From: Bacteroidales bacterium
GTDB lineage: Bacteria; Bacteroidota; Bacteroidia; Bacteroidales; P3
NCBI GenBank assembly: GCA_024685285.1
Contig: JAIKVZ010000046.1
Coordinates: 1-50,968, forward strand
Reading direction: 5' to 3'
DNA: 50,968 bases
Below, piece by piece: positions 17,447-25,899 of the stretch. Position 1 is the stretch's first letter; each line of letters starts with the position of its first letter. Below the pieces are notes generated by a model. The model had not been told where the DNA came from and made no database searches. It was given only the letters and a program-made list of their open reading frames with translations. Both the position numbers and the translations under genes were made by a program.

Positions 17447-19320
17447 AGCCTGCCGATGTTACGAGTTAGTATCTTCCAGTCAGTGGATACGCGATACTTT
17501 CGCATATACTTATAGTTTAGGTGTTCGGCCAATTGGGTGGAGGCTCCCCTAACAATATTAGCCGGCATAAATACACCGTCTCTACCGCTGTAGCCTACCC
17601 AACTCAAGGTGCCAAATAACACTGAGATGCAATGCCTCAGATAGCGGCCTTTGTCCTCCTGTGACCATATTAATATGGGCGAAAGTAGTAGCAAAGCAAA
17701 TGAAGTGGTTATGTCGAATAATCTCTTCTTGCGTCGGTTGGTAGGCGAGGCTACGGTATCAAGCTCTACCGATAGTATGTCTTCATCGGATGCAATACCG
17801 TTGCTGCCTATTATATAGTCGCCTTCGCTAGGGGCTATCTTATATTCTAAGCCAGTAGTTTTGAGCGATGCCATCAAGGTGATTATCTGCTGTGGAGGGA
17901 GGTCTTTGGCGCAGAATATTACCTCTCCGGCGTTGTAATAGCGTATTAGTTCGGACAATCTACTTGTTTCGTTCGGGTTAACATCGGTGGTGGGTGCCAA
18001 ATTCAGGGAGGCATACATATCGGCCACGCGTTTGCACTCCGACGGATTGCCAACCACAAGGCACATCTTGCGTTTCCGTGCTGTCAGGGTGTAGCCGTCT
18101 GCACCTATGGCACTCAGCACCATACGTATTATTACGTGTGATGCCAATGTCCATATTGATCCGAGTATTAGCAACATTCTCGAGTACCGCTGTGTCTCGT
18201 CAAGTAGTGAGTAGAATGCCAACAACAGTGCCAGTCCTATGGCCATCCCTCTGATTGTACGGCTTAGCTTTATGGGCTTGTCGTAACCTCCGCTGAGCCA
18301 TGAGGCTGCCATTAAAGTCAAAATGTACAATGGTATGACAATTGTTGTGTATTGCGGTGGGTAGTAGTTGATGTTTGCAGCCCAATATGTGGCCCATAGG
18401 TTTTTGATGACGACAAAGCCGGCATACGACAACGCAAAATCGGCCAGTGGTACAGCTACCTGCCGTGCGATGCGTTGCAGAAACGAGAGTCCAGCCCTGA
18501 GCCAAATGGCTGTTTGCAACAGCATATTAAAGATGCGGGCATTGCTGCCGCTGAAGTAGTGTCTGGCAAAGATGGCCATAGCATTGTAGAAGGTGTAGAC
18601 ATAGTTCATCGAGCCCTTCTTAGTGCTTTCTCCCTTGTAGTGTATTATTCTAGCCGACGGTAGATAGTAGTTCTTGTATCCGGCAAGTTTTATGCGCCAT
18701 GAATAGTCTATGTCTTCACCATACATGAAGTAGCTTTCGTCAAGCAATCCCACGGCATTGAATGCGCTTCGGCTAAACATCATGAAAGCACCTGGCAGTA
18801 TTTCTATCTCATTAGTCTCATCCTCCGACAGATGTCCCATATAGTATGCTGCAAAACGCTTTGAGTGGGGAAATATTCGTGTGAGACCTGTTAATTTATA
18901 GAACGAGGTTTCTGGCGATGGAAATCCACGCTTGCTCTCTCTGAGGTAGTTTCCTTTGCCGTCAATCATTTTAACGCCCAAACCACCGCAGGTTGGGTGT
19001 TGTTGCATAAAGTCTATACATCTGGCAAAGGTGTCGCGTTCAACAAGTGTGTCGGGGTTGAGTAGCAGCAGATAGTCACCGGAGCATTGCCGTAGGGCTT
19101 GGTTGTTGGCTTTGGCAAAGCCTACGTTGTCGGTATTTGCAATCAGTTGTACCTGCGGAAAACGATTCTGCACCATCTGCACCGAATTGTCTACCGAGTT
19201 GTTGTCGACCACAAATACTTCAAGTTCGGTACCGCCTGTCTCAGAAGCAAATACCGACTCCAAGCACTGTTCAAGGAAGTACTTGACGTTGTAGTTGACA
19301 ATAACTACCGAGAGTGTCAT
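17443..19320 (-). CDS. GT2 glycosyltransferase fused to membrane and degenerate sugar-phosphotransferase-like region
   Basis: Residues 1-260 are a family 2 glycosyltransferase: SVVIVNYNVKYFLEQCLESV, VVDNNSVDNS, LLLNPDTLVERDTF and SYFMYGEDIDYSWR. Residues about 285-400 contain several hydrophobic segments (AVPLADFALSYAGFVVI, TTIVIPLYILTLMAASWL, MAIGLALLLAFYSLL). A Rossmann-like stretch follows (KMCLVVGNPSECKRVA), then a C-terminal part resembling polyprenyl-phosphate sugar transferases (KKRLFDITTSFALLLLSPIL, LFGTLSWVGYSGRDG) but without their substrate-binding middle. I infer a membrane-bound transferase for cell-surface glycan with a non-catalytic C-terminal half. It overlaps topA and the OMP gene by 4 bases each. 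Acceptor and sugar unknown. Confidence 0.78.
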   Translation of the reverse strand: MTLSVVIVNYNVKYFLEQCLESVFASETGGTELEVFVVDNNSVDNSVQMVQNRFPQVQLIANTDNVGFAKANNQALRQCSGDYLLLLNPDTLVERDTFARCIDFMQQHPTCGGLGVKMIDGKGNYLRESKRGFPSPETSFYKLTGLTRIFPHSKRFAAYYMGHLSEDETNEIEILPGAFMMFSRSAFNAVGLLDESYFMYGEDIDYSWRIKLAGYKNYYLPSARIIHYKGESTKKGSMNYVYTFYNAMAIFARHYFSGSNARIFNMLLQTAIWLRAGLSFLQRIARQVAVPLADFALSYAGFVVIKNLWATYWAANINYYPPQYTTIVIPLYILTLMAASWLSGGYDKPIKLSRTIRGMAIGLALLLAFYSLLDETQRYSRMLLILGSIWTLASHVIIRMVLSAIGADGYTLTARKRKMCLVVGNPSECKRVADMYASLNLAPTTDVNPNETSRLSELIRYYNAGEVIFCAKDLPPQQIITLMASLKTTGLEYKIAPSEGDYIIGSNGIASDEDILSVELDTVASPTNRRKKRLFDITTSFALLLLSPILIWSQEDKGRYLRHCISVLFGTLSWVGYSGRDGVFMPANIVRGASTQLAEHLNYKYMRKYRVSTDWKILTRNIGRL

Positions 19321-21653
19321 TTTTTGCGGGCCGACTTTTTGGTGCTTGAGGCTTCGATAGTCTTTTTGGCCTCATCAAGGGTTATCTTCAGTGGGTCAGT
19401 GTTTTTGCCTATACGATAGTTGTTGCCTTTATGGCTCAGGTATGGACCGTATTTGCCTATGTTCGACACCACTGGCGAGCCGTCCAGTATGCCAATCTCA
19501 TGTGGATAGAGTTCTTTCAGCTTCTCTTTCGCGGCTTCGGCGCTGCGTTTTGTCTCGATGATTTCAATGCAGCGCTCACATGTTACTTCATATGGGTCGT
19601 CGTTTTTGCCTAACGAGTAGAACTTGTTACCCAATCGTACGTATGGACCAAATTTACCAATGCTCACAATCACTTCCGAGCCCTCGAATGTGCCCACTGT
19701 TCGCGGCAGGTTGAAGAGGTTGAGGGCCTCGTCAATGGTTATGGTCTCAATGCTTTGTCCCTTCTTGAGGCTGGCAAAGCGCGGTTTTTCGTCGCTGTTT
19801 GTCTCGCCAATCTGCACAAGGGTGCCGAAACGGCCAATCTTTGCATATACATTTTTGCCGCTCTTATGGTCGGTGCCAAGCAGACGGGCACCAGTGGAGC
19901 GGTGGCTGTTCTGCTGGGTGAGCAGTATGTTGCGGTGGAATGGCTTGTAGAACTTGTCAATCACGCTGCGCCACTGTTTCTTACCGTCGGCAATGTCGTC
20001 GAAATCCTTTTCAACAGTAGCGGTGAAATTGTAGTCCATGATTTCGTTGAAGTTGTTCATCAAGAAGTCGTTCACCACGCTGCCAATGTCGGTCGGGCGC
20101 AGCTTGTTCTTCTCGGCGATGCCCTTTTCGGTGCGAACCTCCCTTGTGGTGGTTTTGTCTTGCAAACCAAGTCTTACATAGTTATAACTCTCTGGTTGCA
20201 GGTCTTCTTTGATTATATATTCGCGCTTCAATATGGTGCTGATGGTTGGTGCGTATGTCGAGGGACGGCCAATACCGAGGTCTTCGAGCTTCTTGACCAG
20301 GCTGGCCTCGGTGTAGCGCGGAGCGTGCTGTGTGTAGCGCTGGGTGGCGTCGCACGCGGTCATGGCAACCTTGGCGCCTACTGCCAATCGCGGCAACAGT
20401 GTGGCTTGGCTCTCGCCTGTGGTCTCCATCTCGTCGTCGGTCGATTCAATATAAACTTTCAGGAAACCGTCGAAGAGCAGCTGTTCGCCAACGCATTCGA
20501 ACTGTGAATCGAGAGTGGGGCTGGTCGCGGCAATCTCCATACGGGTGCGCTCCAACTCGGCGTCGGCCATCTGGCTTGCCACAGTGCGTTTCCATATCAG
20601 CTCGTACAGGCGGCGCTGCGACGGGTCCTCATCCACCGTGTGCTTGTCCATGTGGGTGGGACGGATAGCCTCGTGAGCCTCCTGGGCCCCTTTGGTCTTG
20701 GTTTGATAGCGGCGGGTCTTGACGTAGCGCTGACCGTACAGGGCGGCAATTTCCGTTTTTGCCATATTCAGGGCAGTGTCGCTCAGGTTTACGCTGTCGG
20801 TACGCATATAGGTAATGTGTCCGCTCTCGTATAGTTGCTGGGCAATCTGCATGGTGCGTGCTACGCTGAAACCCAACTTGCGGCTGGCTTCCTGTTGCAG
20901 TGTCGAGGTGGTGAAAGGCGGCGCCGGGGTGCGATGGGTTGGCTTGGTCTCGGTGCTGCACACCTCAAAGGTCGCTCCTTTGAGCCTGTTGAGAAGCGCG
21001 GCGGCCTCCTCCTCGGTGTCGCAGCGGCGGCTTAGCTCGGCGGTCAGCGTGTCCTGGCCGGCTTTGAATTTGGCTGTGATGCGGAAGTAGCTTTGCGGTA
21101 CGAAGGCCTTGATTTCCTCCTCGCGCTCTACAATGAGGCGAACTGCCACGCTCTGCACGCGGCCGGCGCTCAGGGCGGGCTTGATTTTGGCCCACAGTAT
21201 GGGGCTAATTTCGTAACCCACCAAGCGGTCCAGCACGCGGCGTGCCTGCTGGGCGTCAACCAAGTTCATGTCAACCGTGCGCGGGTTCTCGATGGCGTGC
21301 AGGATGGCCGGCTTGGTGATCTCGTTGAACACTATGCGGCGCGTGCGCGCAGGGTCTGGCTTGAGGGTCTCCTGCAGATGCCATGCTATGGCCTCTCCCT
21401 CGCGGTCCTCATCGGATGCCAGCCACACCTGCTCGGCGGCAGCCACGTCCTTCTGCAACTCGGCAACTATCTTACGCTTGTCGTCCGCAATTTCATATTC
21501 CGGCTCATAGCCGTGGTCTATGTCAACACTCATCTCCTTTTTTGCCAGGTCGCGTATGTGACCGTAGCTCGACTTGACGGTGAAGTCTTTGCCGAGGAAC
21601 TTTTCAATAGTCTTGGCTTTGGCCGGAGACTCAACAATAACAAGGTTTTTCAT
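19317..21653 (-). CDS. topA: DNA topoisomerase I
   Basis: Relaxes negative supercoils through a 5'-phosphotyrosine intermediate. At 778 residues: Toprim domain (LVIVESPAKAKTIEKFLG, ASDEDREGEAIAWHL), the active site with Tyr282 in YMRTDSVNLS, GRPSTYAPTIS, then three topoisomerase C-terminal repeats (VYAKIGRFGTLVQIGE, VSIGKFGPYVRLGNKFYSL, SNIGKYGPYLSHKGNNYRIG). A Lys/Ser-rich tail ends the protein. No zinc-finger cysteine pairs remain in the C-terminal repeats, as in other Bacteroidetes TopA. It heads the seven-gene operon down to mltG, with a promoter at 21691-21698. Confidence 0.96.
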   Translation of the reverse strand: MKNLVIVESPAKAKTIEKFLGKDFTVKSSYGHIRDLAKKEMSVDIDHGYEPEYEIADDKRKIVAELQKDVAAAEQVWLASDEDREGEAIAWHLQETLKPDPARTRRIVFNEITKPAILHAIENPRTVDMNLVDAQQARRVLDRLVGYEISPILWAKIKPALSAGRVQSVAVRLIVEREEEIKAFVPQSYFRITAKFKAGQDTLTAELSRRCDTEEEAAALLNRLKGATFEVCSTETKPTHRTPAPPFTTSTLQQEASRKLGFSVARTMQIAQQLYESGHITYMRTDSVNLSDTALNMAKTEIAALYGQRYVKTRRYQTKTKGAQEAHEAIRPTHMDKHTVDEDPSQRRLYELIWKRTVASQMADAELERTRMEIAATSPTLDSQFECVGEQLLFDGFLKVYIESTDDEMETTGESQATLLPRLAVGAKVAMTACDATQRYTQHAPRYTEASLVKKLEDLGIGRPSTYAPTISTILKREYIIKEDLQPESYNYVRLGLQDKTTTREVRTEKGIAEKNKLRPTDIGSVVNDFLMNNFNEIMDYNFTATVEKDFDDIADGKKQWRSVIDKFYKPFHRNILLTQQNSHRSTGARLLGTDHKSGKNVYAKIGRFGTLVQIGETNSDEKPRFASLKKGQSIETITIDEALNLFNLPRTVGTFEGSEVIVSIGKFGPYVRLGNKFYSLGKNDDPYEVTCERCIEIIETKRSAEAAKEKLKELYPHEIGILDGSPVVSNIGKYGPYLSHKGNNYRIGKNTDPLKITLDEAKKTIEASSTKKSARKK

Positions 21654-21690
21654 TATTATATATTATTTATTGTCGTTATATTTCGGGCTG

Positions 21691-21698
21691 CAAAGATA
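21691..21698 (-). promoter_or_regulatory. Promoter -7 box of the topA operon
   Basis: The minus strand reads TATCTTTG followed by CAGC, 37 bases before the topA ATG. The gap 21654-22026 otherwise holds AT-rich sequence, repeat copy 3 and nothing else I can support. Confidence 0.7.
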
Positions 21699-21875
21699 AC
21701 ACCTTTTTTTTAATTGGCAAAAAAATATTGAATAAATTATATTTTACGGATAACGCTAACAAAAATACCTAAATAATTTGGATTAAGATGATTGAGTTGG
21801 AAATATGGTTGCAACGTGTTGAAAACCAGTCAAAATATAATTAAAGTAGGGGTTTTGTTCGGGAATTTTGTGTCG

Positions 21876-21929
21876 ACCGCCGAACCTTACCTGACCTCAA
21901 CCCGACCTTAACCCGAACCTAACTTATAT
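21876..21929 (-). repeat. G-rich dispersed repeat, copy 3
   Basis: On the minus strand: AGTTAGGTTC, GGGTTAAGGTC, GGGTTGAGGTC, AGGTAAGGTTC, GGCGG. It lies about 100 bases past the stop of the TPR gene (22027) and about 180 bases upstream of the topA promoter. It is the most diverged copy in the outer units. Confidence 0.85.
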
Positions 21930-22026
21930 AACGGTTTGATAGCCAGTATGTTGTGTGTCGTTATCTAACCAATTGAATTTCAGTTGGTTGGATGTTTGTG
22001 GTATTTTTCTAAACGAAAAGATGGTT

Positions 22027-23133
22027 TTACCATTTGATGCCTCGCTTGATGCACCACGACTGGGAGTCGGTGTGGCCGAGTTTTGCGGCGCGTTTGCGGT
22101 TGGCCTGTTCCCGTTTGGGGTTGTTCTGACGCTCATACAGGTCGGCGATGAGGCTGTAGGTCTCGCCGTCGGCGCTGTTGAGTTCGGCTGCTTTCTGGTA
22201 ATTGCGTATGGCTGCGGCGTAGTCGCCTTTGAAGGTATAGGCGCGTCCCATGTGTTTGTATGCCTCGGGTTGTGAAGGGGCTTTTTTAGCGGCTTGGCGG
22301 TGCATGGCTATGGCACGCTCGTAGTCGCCCTGTTCGCAGTATATCTGACCCATGCTGTTGTAGGCGTCGATGTAGAGGCTGTCGAGCCCTATGGCGGCCT
22401 GGTAGCACTCTATGGCTTTTTGTTTGTCGCCGCGCAGACGGTAGGCCCATCCCAAGCAGTTGTAGAGCCTTACCGAGTTGCGGTGGCGTTGCAGCCCTTT
22501 GCGCAGGGTGTTGATGGCCGACTCGTGGTTGTTGCGCAGGCAGTACATGGTGCCGAGGTTGAAGTAGGCGTCGCAATTGTCAGGGTCGGCTTGCAGCGCT
22601 TGCCTGAACTGGCGTATGGCTTCGTTGTCCTGCCCTTTGCTGTAGCATACTATGCCTGCGGCGTTGAAGGCCCTAGCGCTGGTGTGGTTGGCTTCGAGAG
22701 CTCGTTTGGCCCACATCTCGGCGTTGGTGTAGCTTTTGTTATGGCAGTGGTAGAGGCAGAGTGTGGACATGGCCGACGATAGGTCGGTTTTGTCTGTGGC
22801 AATCTCCACGGCTTTTTCGGCGGCCTGTTTGGCAGGTCCCCACAGACCCAGTTCGGCCCGGCAGAGAGCTAGGTGGGCCATGGTGGCGCCTGTGGTGTCG
22901 GCTTGTGAGAGCCACCGCTCCGCTTCGGTGTAACGCTCTGCATTCTCGCAAATTATGCCAAGTTGTAATCGAGCGTTGCTGCTGTCGGCAGTGGCGAGGG
23001 CTTGCTTGAAATAGTCGGCGGAGAGGTCTGTAAGGCCTTTTTCGAGGGCATCGACACCTTTTTTGTAGGGTGTCTGGCCGACGATTGTAGCAGCCAAAAC
23101 GGTGAACAACAGTGTTATGGGTAGTCGTTTCAT
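22027..23133 (-). CDS. Secreted TPR-repeat protein
   Basis: A 368-residue protein with a signal peptide (LPITLLFTVLAATIVGQ) and about nine tetratricopeptide units covering most of the mature part (for example AFNAAGIVCYSKGQDNEAIR, AYFNLGTMYCLRNNHESAI, LYNCLGWAYRLRGDKQKAI, AYNSMGQIYCEQGDYERAI and AYKHMGRAYTFKGDYAAAI). TPR arrays bind other proteins; the partner is unknown. It is expected in the periplasm or on the envelope. It is divergent from dnaB with 67 bases between the starts, and no clear TAnnTTTG box faces it. Confidence 0.85.
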   Translation of the reverse strand: MKRLPITLLFTVLAATIVGQTPYKKGVDALEKGLTDLSADYFKQALATADSSNARLQLGIICENAERYTEAERWLSQADTTGATMAHLALCRAELGLWGPAKQAAEKAVEIATDKTDLSSAMSTLCLYHCHNKSYTNAEMWAKRALEANHTSARAFNAAGIVCYSKGQDNEAIRQFRQALQADPDNCDAYFNLGTMYCLRNNHESAINTLRKGLQRHRNSVRLYNCLGWAYRLRGDKQKAIECYQAAIGLDSLYIDAYNSMGQIYCEQGDYERAIAMHRQAAKKAPSQPEAYKHMGRAYTFKGDYAAAIRNYQKAAELNSADGETYSLIADLYERQNNPKREQANRKRAAKLGHTDSQSWCIKRGIKW

Positions 23134-23187
23134 TGATTAAATAACGGATTTGTGCAATTTTTATTGTGCGGCATTGAAAAAAATGTG

Positions 23188-23195
23188 TATCTTTG
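23188..23195 (+). promoter_or_regulatory. Promoter -7 box of dnaB
   Basis: TATCTTTG followed by CAATC and then the ATG at 23201. Only five bases separate box and start codon, so the transcript is expected to begin at or within a few bases of the AUG. Confidence 0.65.
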
Positions 23196-23200
23196 CAATC

Positions 23201-24718
23201 ATGGAAGATGTTCAAAGAAACGTCGCAAGACGCAAAGAACGAATTAGTTACGAGTCGGCATTTGGCATGAACGGCATGACTCCGCCGCAAGCCATCGAAC
23301 TCGAGGAGTCGGTGCTGGGGGCTCTTATGCTTGACCAGACGGCTCTTATCAATACTATAGAGGCTCTGCATACCGAATATTTTTACACCCAACAGCATCA
23401 AGTTGTGTTCGCCGCCATTAGGAGGCTTTTCGAACAGTCGCAGCCTGTGGACCTGCTTACGGTGGTTGAACGCCTGCGCCTCGACGGCCAGTTGGAGGCA
23501 GCTGGCGGAGCCTACGCTGTGTCGCAACTGACCAAGAATGTGGTTAGCGCTGCACACATTGAATATTATGTAAGGGTTCTGAGTGAGAAGTTTATTCAAC
23601 GTGAGCTGATTAGAATTTCGACCGAAACCATCAAGTCAGCCTATGACGAAACCACCGATGTAGTGGACTTGCTTGATAGGACGGAGCAGAACCTGATGGA
23701 TATCAACGACCGCAATTTCAGGTCGGACTACCACCCGATGTCGGACTTGGTGACGGTGGCCATGGACCAAATCAAGGCTGCACAGGAATCAGAGTCGCAT
23801 TTCTCGGGCCTCGAGACGGGCTATGTTGATCTGGACCGCCACACTTCGGGCTTCCAGCCAGGCACACTCATCATATTGGCTGCCCGTCCGGCTATGGGTA
23901 AGACGGCATTCGCCCTCAGCATGGCCCGCAACATGGCTGTAGATTTCAAGAAGCCAGTGGCTTTCTTTTCGTTGGAGATGACGGGCGTTGAGCTGACTAT
24001 GCGACTGCTTTCGAGCGAGGCCAAGATTCCGGGCGACAGGCTGAAGAAGGGCGACGCCATGTCGGCCAGCGACCGTGAGCAGCTGATGGCCGGTTCGCTG
24101 CCTTTGGCCGATGCACCTATTTATATTGACGACACCCCCCAGCTCACTATCTTCGAGTTACGAGCCAAGTGCCGCCGATTGAAGCAACGTTTCGATATCC
24201 AGATGGTCTTCATTGACTATCTGCAACTGATGAGCGGCGCAAGCGACAATAACCGCAATGGCAACCGTGAGCAGGAAATAAGCGCCATATCGCGCCAGTT
24301 GAAGGCTCTGTCGAAAGAGCTCAACATTCCGGTGCTGGCCATGTCGCAGTTATCACGTGCGGTAGAGACCCGCGGTGGCACCAAAGAACCAATGCTGAGC
24401 GACCTGCGAGAGTCGGGCGCCATTGAGCAGGACGCCGACATTGTGATGTTTATCTACCGTCCCGAATATTACGGTATTGACAGTGATGAGAAAGGCTCGA
24501 CGGCTGGCATGGCTGACATTATAATTGCCAAGCACCGCTCGGGCGCAACGGGTAAGGTGAGGCTGCGTTTCGTGAACCAGTTTGCACGCTTTGAGAATCC
24601 CGAGTTTGTATCGCCAGACACGTTTGCCATGCCGCAGAACACGGCGTTCGACTCCGGTGCCGGCCCTACAATCATTGTTGACTCGAAGATGAACCGTGAC
24701 GACGATGTGCCGTTTTAA
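23201..24718 (+). CDS. dnaB: Replicative DNA helicase DnaB
   Basis: Hexameric 5'-3' helicase that unwinds the fork. 505 residues from MEDVQRNVARR: N-terminal DnaB domain (PPQAIELEESVLGALMLD), linker helix, RecA-like C-terminal domain with Walker A AARPAMGKTAF (about 226-236), Walker B MVFIDYLQLM, then MSQLSRAVETRG, LRESGAIEQDADIV and HRSGATGKVRL. Upstream in-frame codons back to 23150 lie within the promoter and are not used. The ATG at 23201 gives the usual basic N-terminal tail; the next in-frame ATG at 23267 would start 10 residues before the conserved domain. The promoter box ends 5 bases before this ATG, suggesting a leaderless or very short-leader mRNA. Confidence 0.95.
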   Translation: MEDVQRNVARRKERISYESAFGMNGMTPPQAIELEESVLGALMLDQTALINTIEALHTEYFYTQQHQVVFAAIRRLFEQSQPVDLLTVVERLRLDGQLEAAGGAYAVSQLTKNVVSAAHIEYYVRVLSEKFIQRELIRISTETIKSAYDETTDVVDLLDRTEQNLMDINDRNFRSDYHPMSDLVTVAMDQIKAAQESESHFSGLETGYVDLDRHTSGFQPGTLIILAARPAMGKTAFALSMARNMAVDFKKPVAFFSLEMTGVELTMRLLSSEAKIPGDRLKKGDAMSASDREQLMAGSLPLADAPIYIDDTPQLTIFELRAKCRRLKQRFDIQMVFIDYLQLMSGASDNNRNGNREQEISAISRQLKALSKELNIPVLAMSQLSRAVETRGGTKEPMLSDLRESGAIEQDADIVMFIYRPEYYGIDSDEKGSTAGMADIIIAKHRSGATGKVRLRFVNQFARFENPEFVSPDTFAMPQNTAFDSGAGPTIIVDSKMNRDDDVPF

Positions 24719-24750
24719 TAATGAAATTATAATCATAGGAGATATTAATC

Positions 24751-25893
24751 ATGAAGAAATTGTTTTTAGCAGCAATGCTGGTTCTGGCCGCAACGGTGGC
24801 CATGAGCAACCCCATCAGGTACTTTACACGCAGCCAGGCTGCGCGCGTGGTGACCTACCTCAATTCGCAGGACGAGCTGATGATCTACTGCGGCTATGAG
24901 TATGAGATTGAAACCTACGTGTTGATAAACGAGGTGTGGGCCGAACCATTCAACTCGGCATACTACGAGATTTGGGTGTATGGCTACGATGCATACACCG
25001 GCGACGAGGTGTATATGCCTCTTGACATGGCATGTGTGTGGCTTTTCAGCAACAACAAGATTTACAGTGCCGCCCGCTACCTTCGTTTTCGCACTACAGC
25101 CCAGGTTCCGCCAATAAAATGGTATGTGCCAAGCTACAACAGCTATGTACGCACACCGCACCGCACAGGTCAGGTTCGTACATACCACTATGACGTGCAC
25201 ACTTATGGATGGATGCCGCCTGCACCGCCAAAACATCAAGGTCCACACTACGACGGTCCGCACCATGACGGTCCTCATCACCACGATGCGAAGCCCCCGC
25301 TGCCGCCATACTATATGCGTACCCCACAAACACCCGCACCGAAACCAGAGAACAAGTGGACTCCCGGCACTGACCGTCCTGTGGTGGTAAATCACGACAT
25401 AATGGGCGGTAACGTTGTGCGTCCGTCAGGTAGAGTCTCAACGCCTACCAATGGCTCTGGTGACGGTACCGGCAGCAATTCCGGTACACGTGGTGTCACT
25501 GTCAAACCAGCTCCCAGAGGTTCCACACAAGGCGGGACTGTTACAAATGACAATAAGGACGATAAAGGCGGGAAAGGTGGTGACAAGCCAAAGCCGCAGG
25601 ATCCAAAGAAAACCGAGCCAAGCGCCACAAAGACTACAACGAATACACGCACAACTACAACCACAACCCAGGGCTCGAAAAATAACTCTTCGTCGGCCAC
25701 CGCGACTCATACAAGACCTGGTGCCAACAACAATAATTCAAATACAGGTTCAACCACTAAGAAAAAAAATAGTACTACCGCCACAACAGCCAATACTAGG
25801 ACTACAACCAAAACTGAATCAAACAGCCGCCAGACAACAACCACGACTCCGGCCAACACGCGGCAAGATCGTATGGGTAATAGCAAAAAGTAG
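24751..25893 (+). CDS. Secreted protein with His-rich linker and Thr/Asn-rich tail, unknown function
   Basis: I do not recognise the family. Residues 1-19 are a signal peptide (LFLAAMLVLAATVAMS). Residues about 20-125 form a compact aromatic domain rich in Tyr and Trp (YCGYEYEIETYVLINEVW, YEIWVYGYDAY, CVWLFSNNKIYSAARY). Residues about 150-190 are Pro/His-rich with repeated HYDGPHHDGPHHHD, a possible metal-binding stretch. From about residue 230 to the end it is low complexity, Thr/Asn/Ser/Gly/Lys-rich (TTTNTRTTTTTTQ). The tail looks like an extended, possibly glycosylated stalk, but no cell-wall or T9SS anchor is seen. An AGGAG-like site lies a few bases before the ATG. It follows dnaB by 32 bases. 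Confidence 0.7.
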   Translation: MKKLFLAAMLVLAATVAMSNPIRYFTRSQAARVVTYLNSQDELMIYCGYEYEIETYVLINEVWAEPFNSAYYEIWVYGYDAYTGDEVYMPLDMACVWLFSNNKIYSAARYLRFRTTAQVPPIKWYVPSYNSYVRTPHRTGQVRTYHYDVHTYGWMPPAPPKHQGPHYDGPHHDGPHHHDAKPPLPPYYMRTPQTPAPKPENKWTPGTDRPVVVNHDIMGGNVVRPSGRVSTPTNGSGDGTGSNSGTRGVTVKPAPRGSTQGGTVTNDNKDDKGGKGGDKPKPQDPKKTEPSATKTTTNTRTTTTTTQGSKNNSSSATATHTRPGANNNNSNTGSTTKKKNSTTATTANTRTTTKTESNSRQTTTTTPANTRQDRMGNSKK

Positions 25894-25899
25894 GTGGAA

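Noticed and set aside
21788-21844. 18-codon frame MIELEIWLQRV... in the topA upstream gap
   Set aside because: No promoter or ribosome site in front of it, no conservation evidence, AT-rich setting.
24750-25893. CRISPR-like or tandem repeat array in the Thr-rich region
   Set aside because: The repetition is codon-level low complexity (ACA/ACC runs) inside a continuous frame, without regular repeat-spacer structure.
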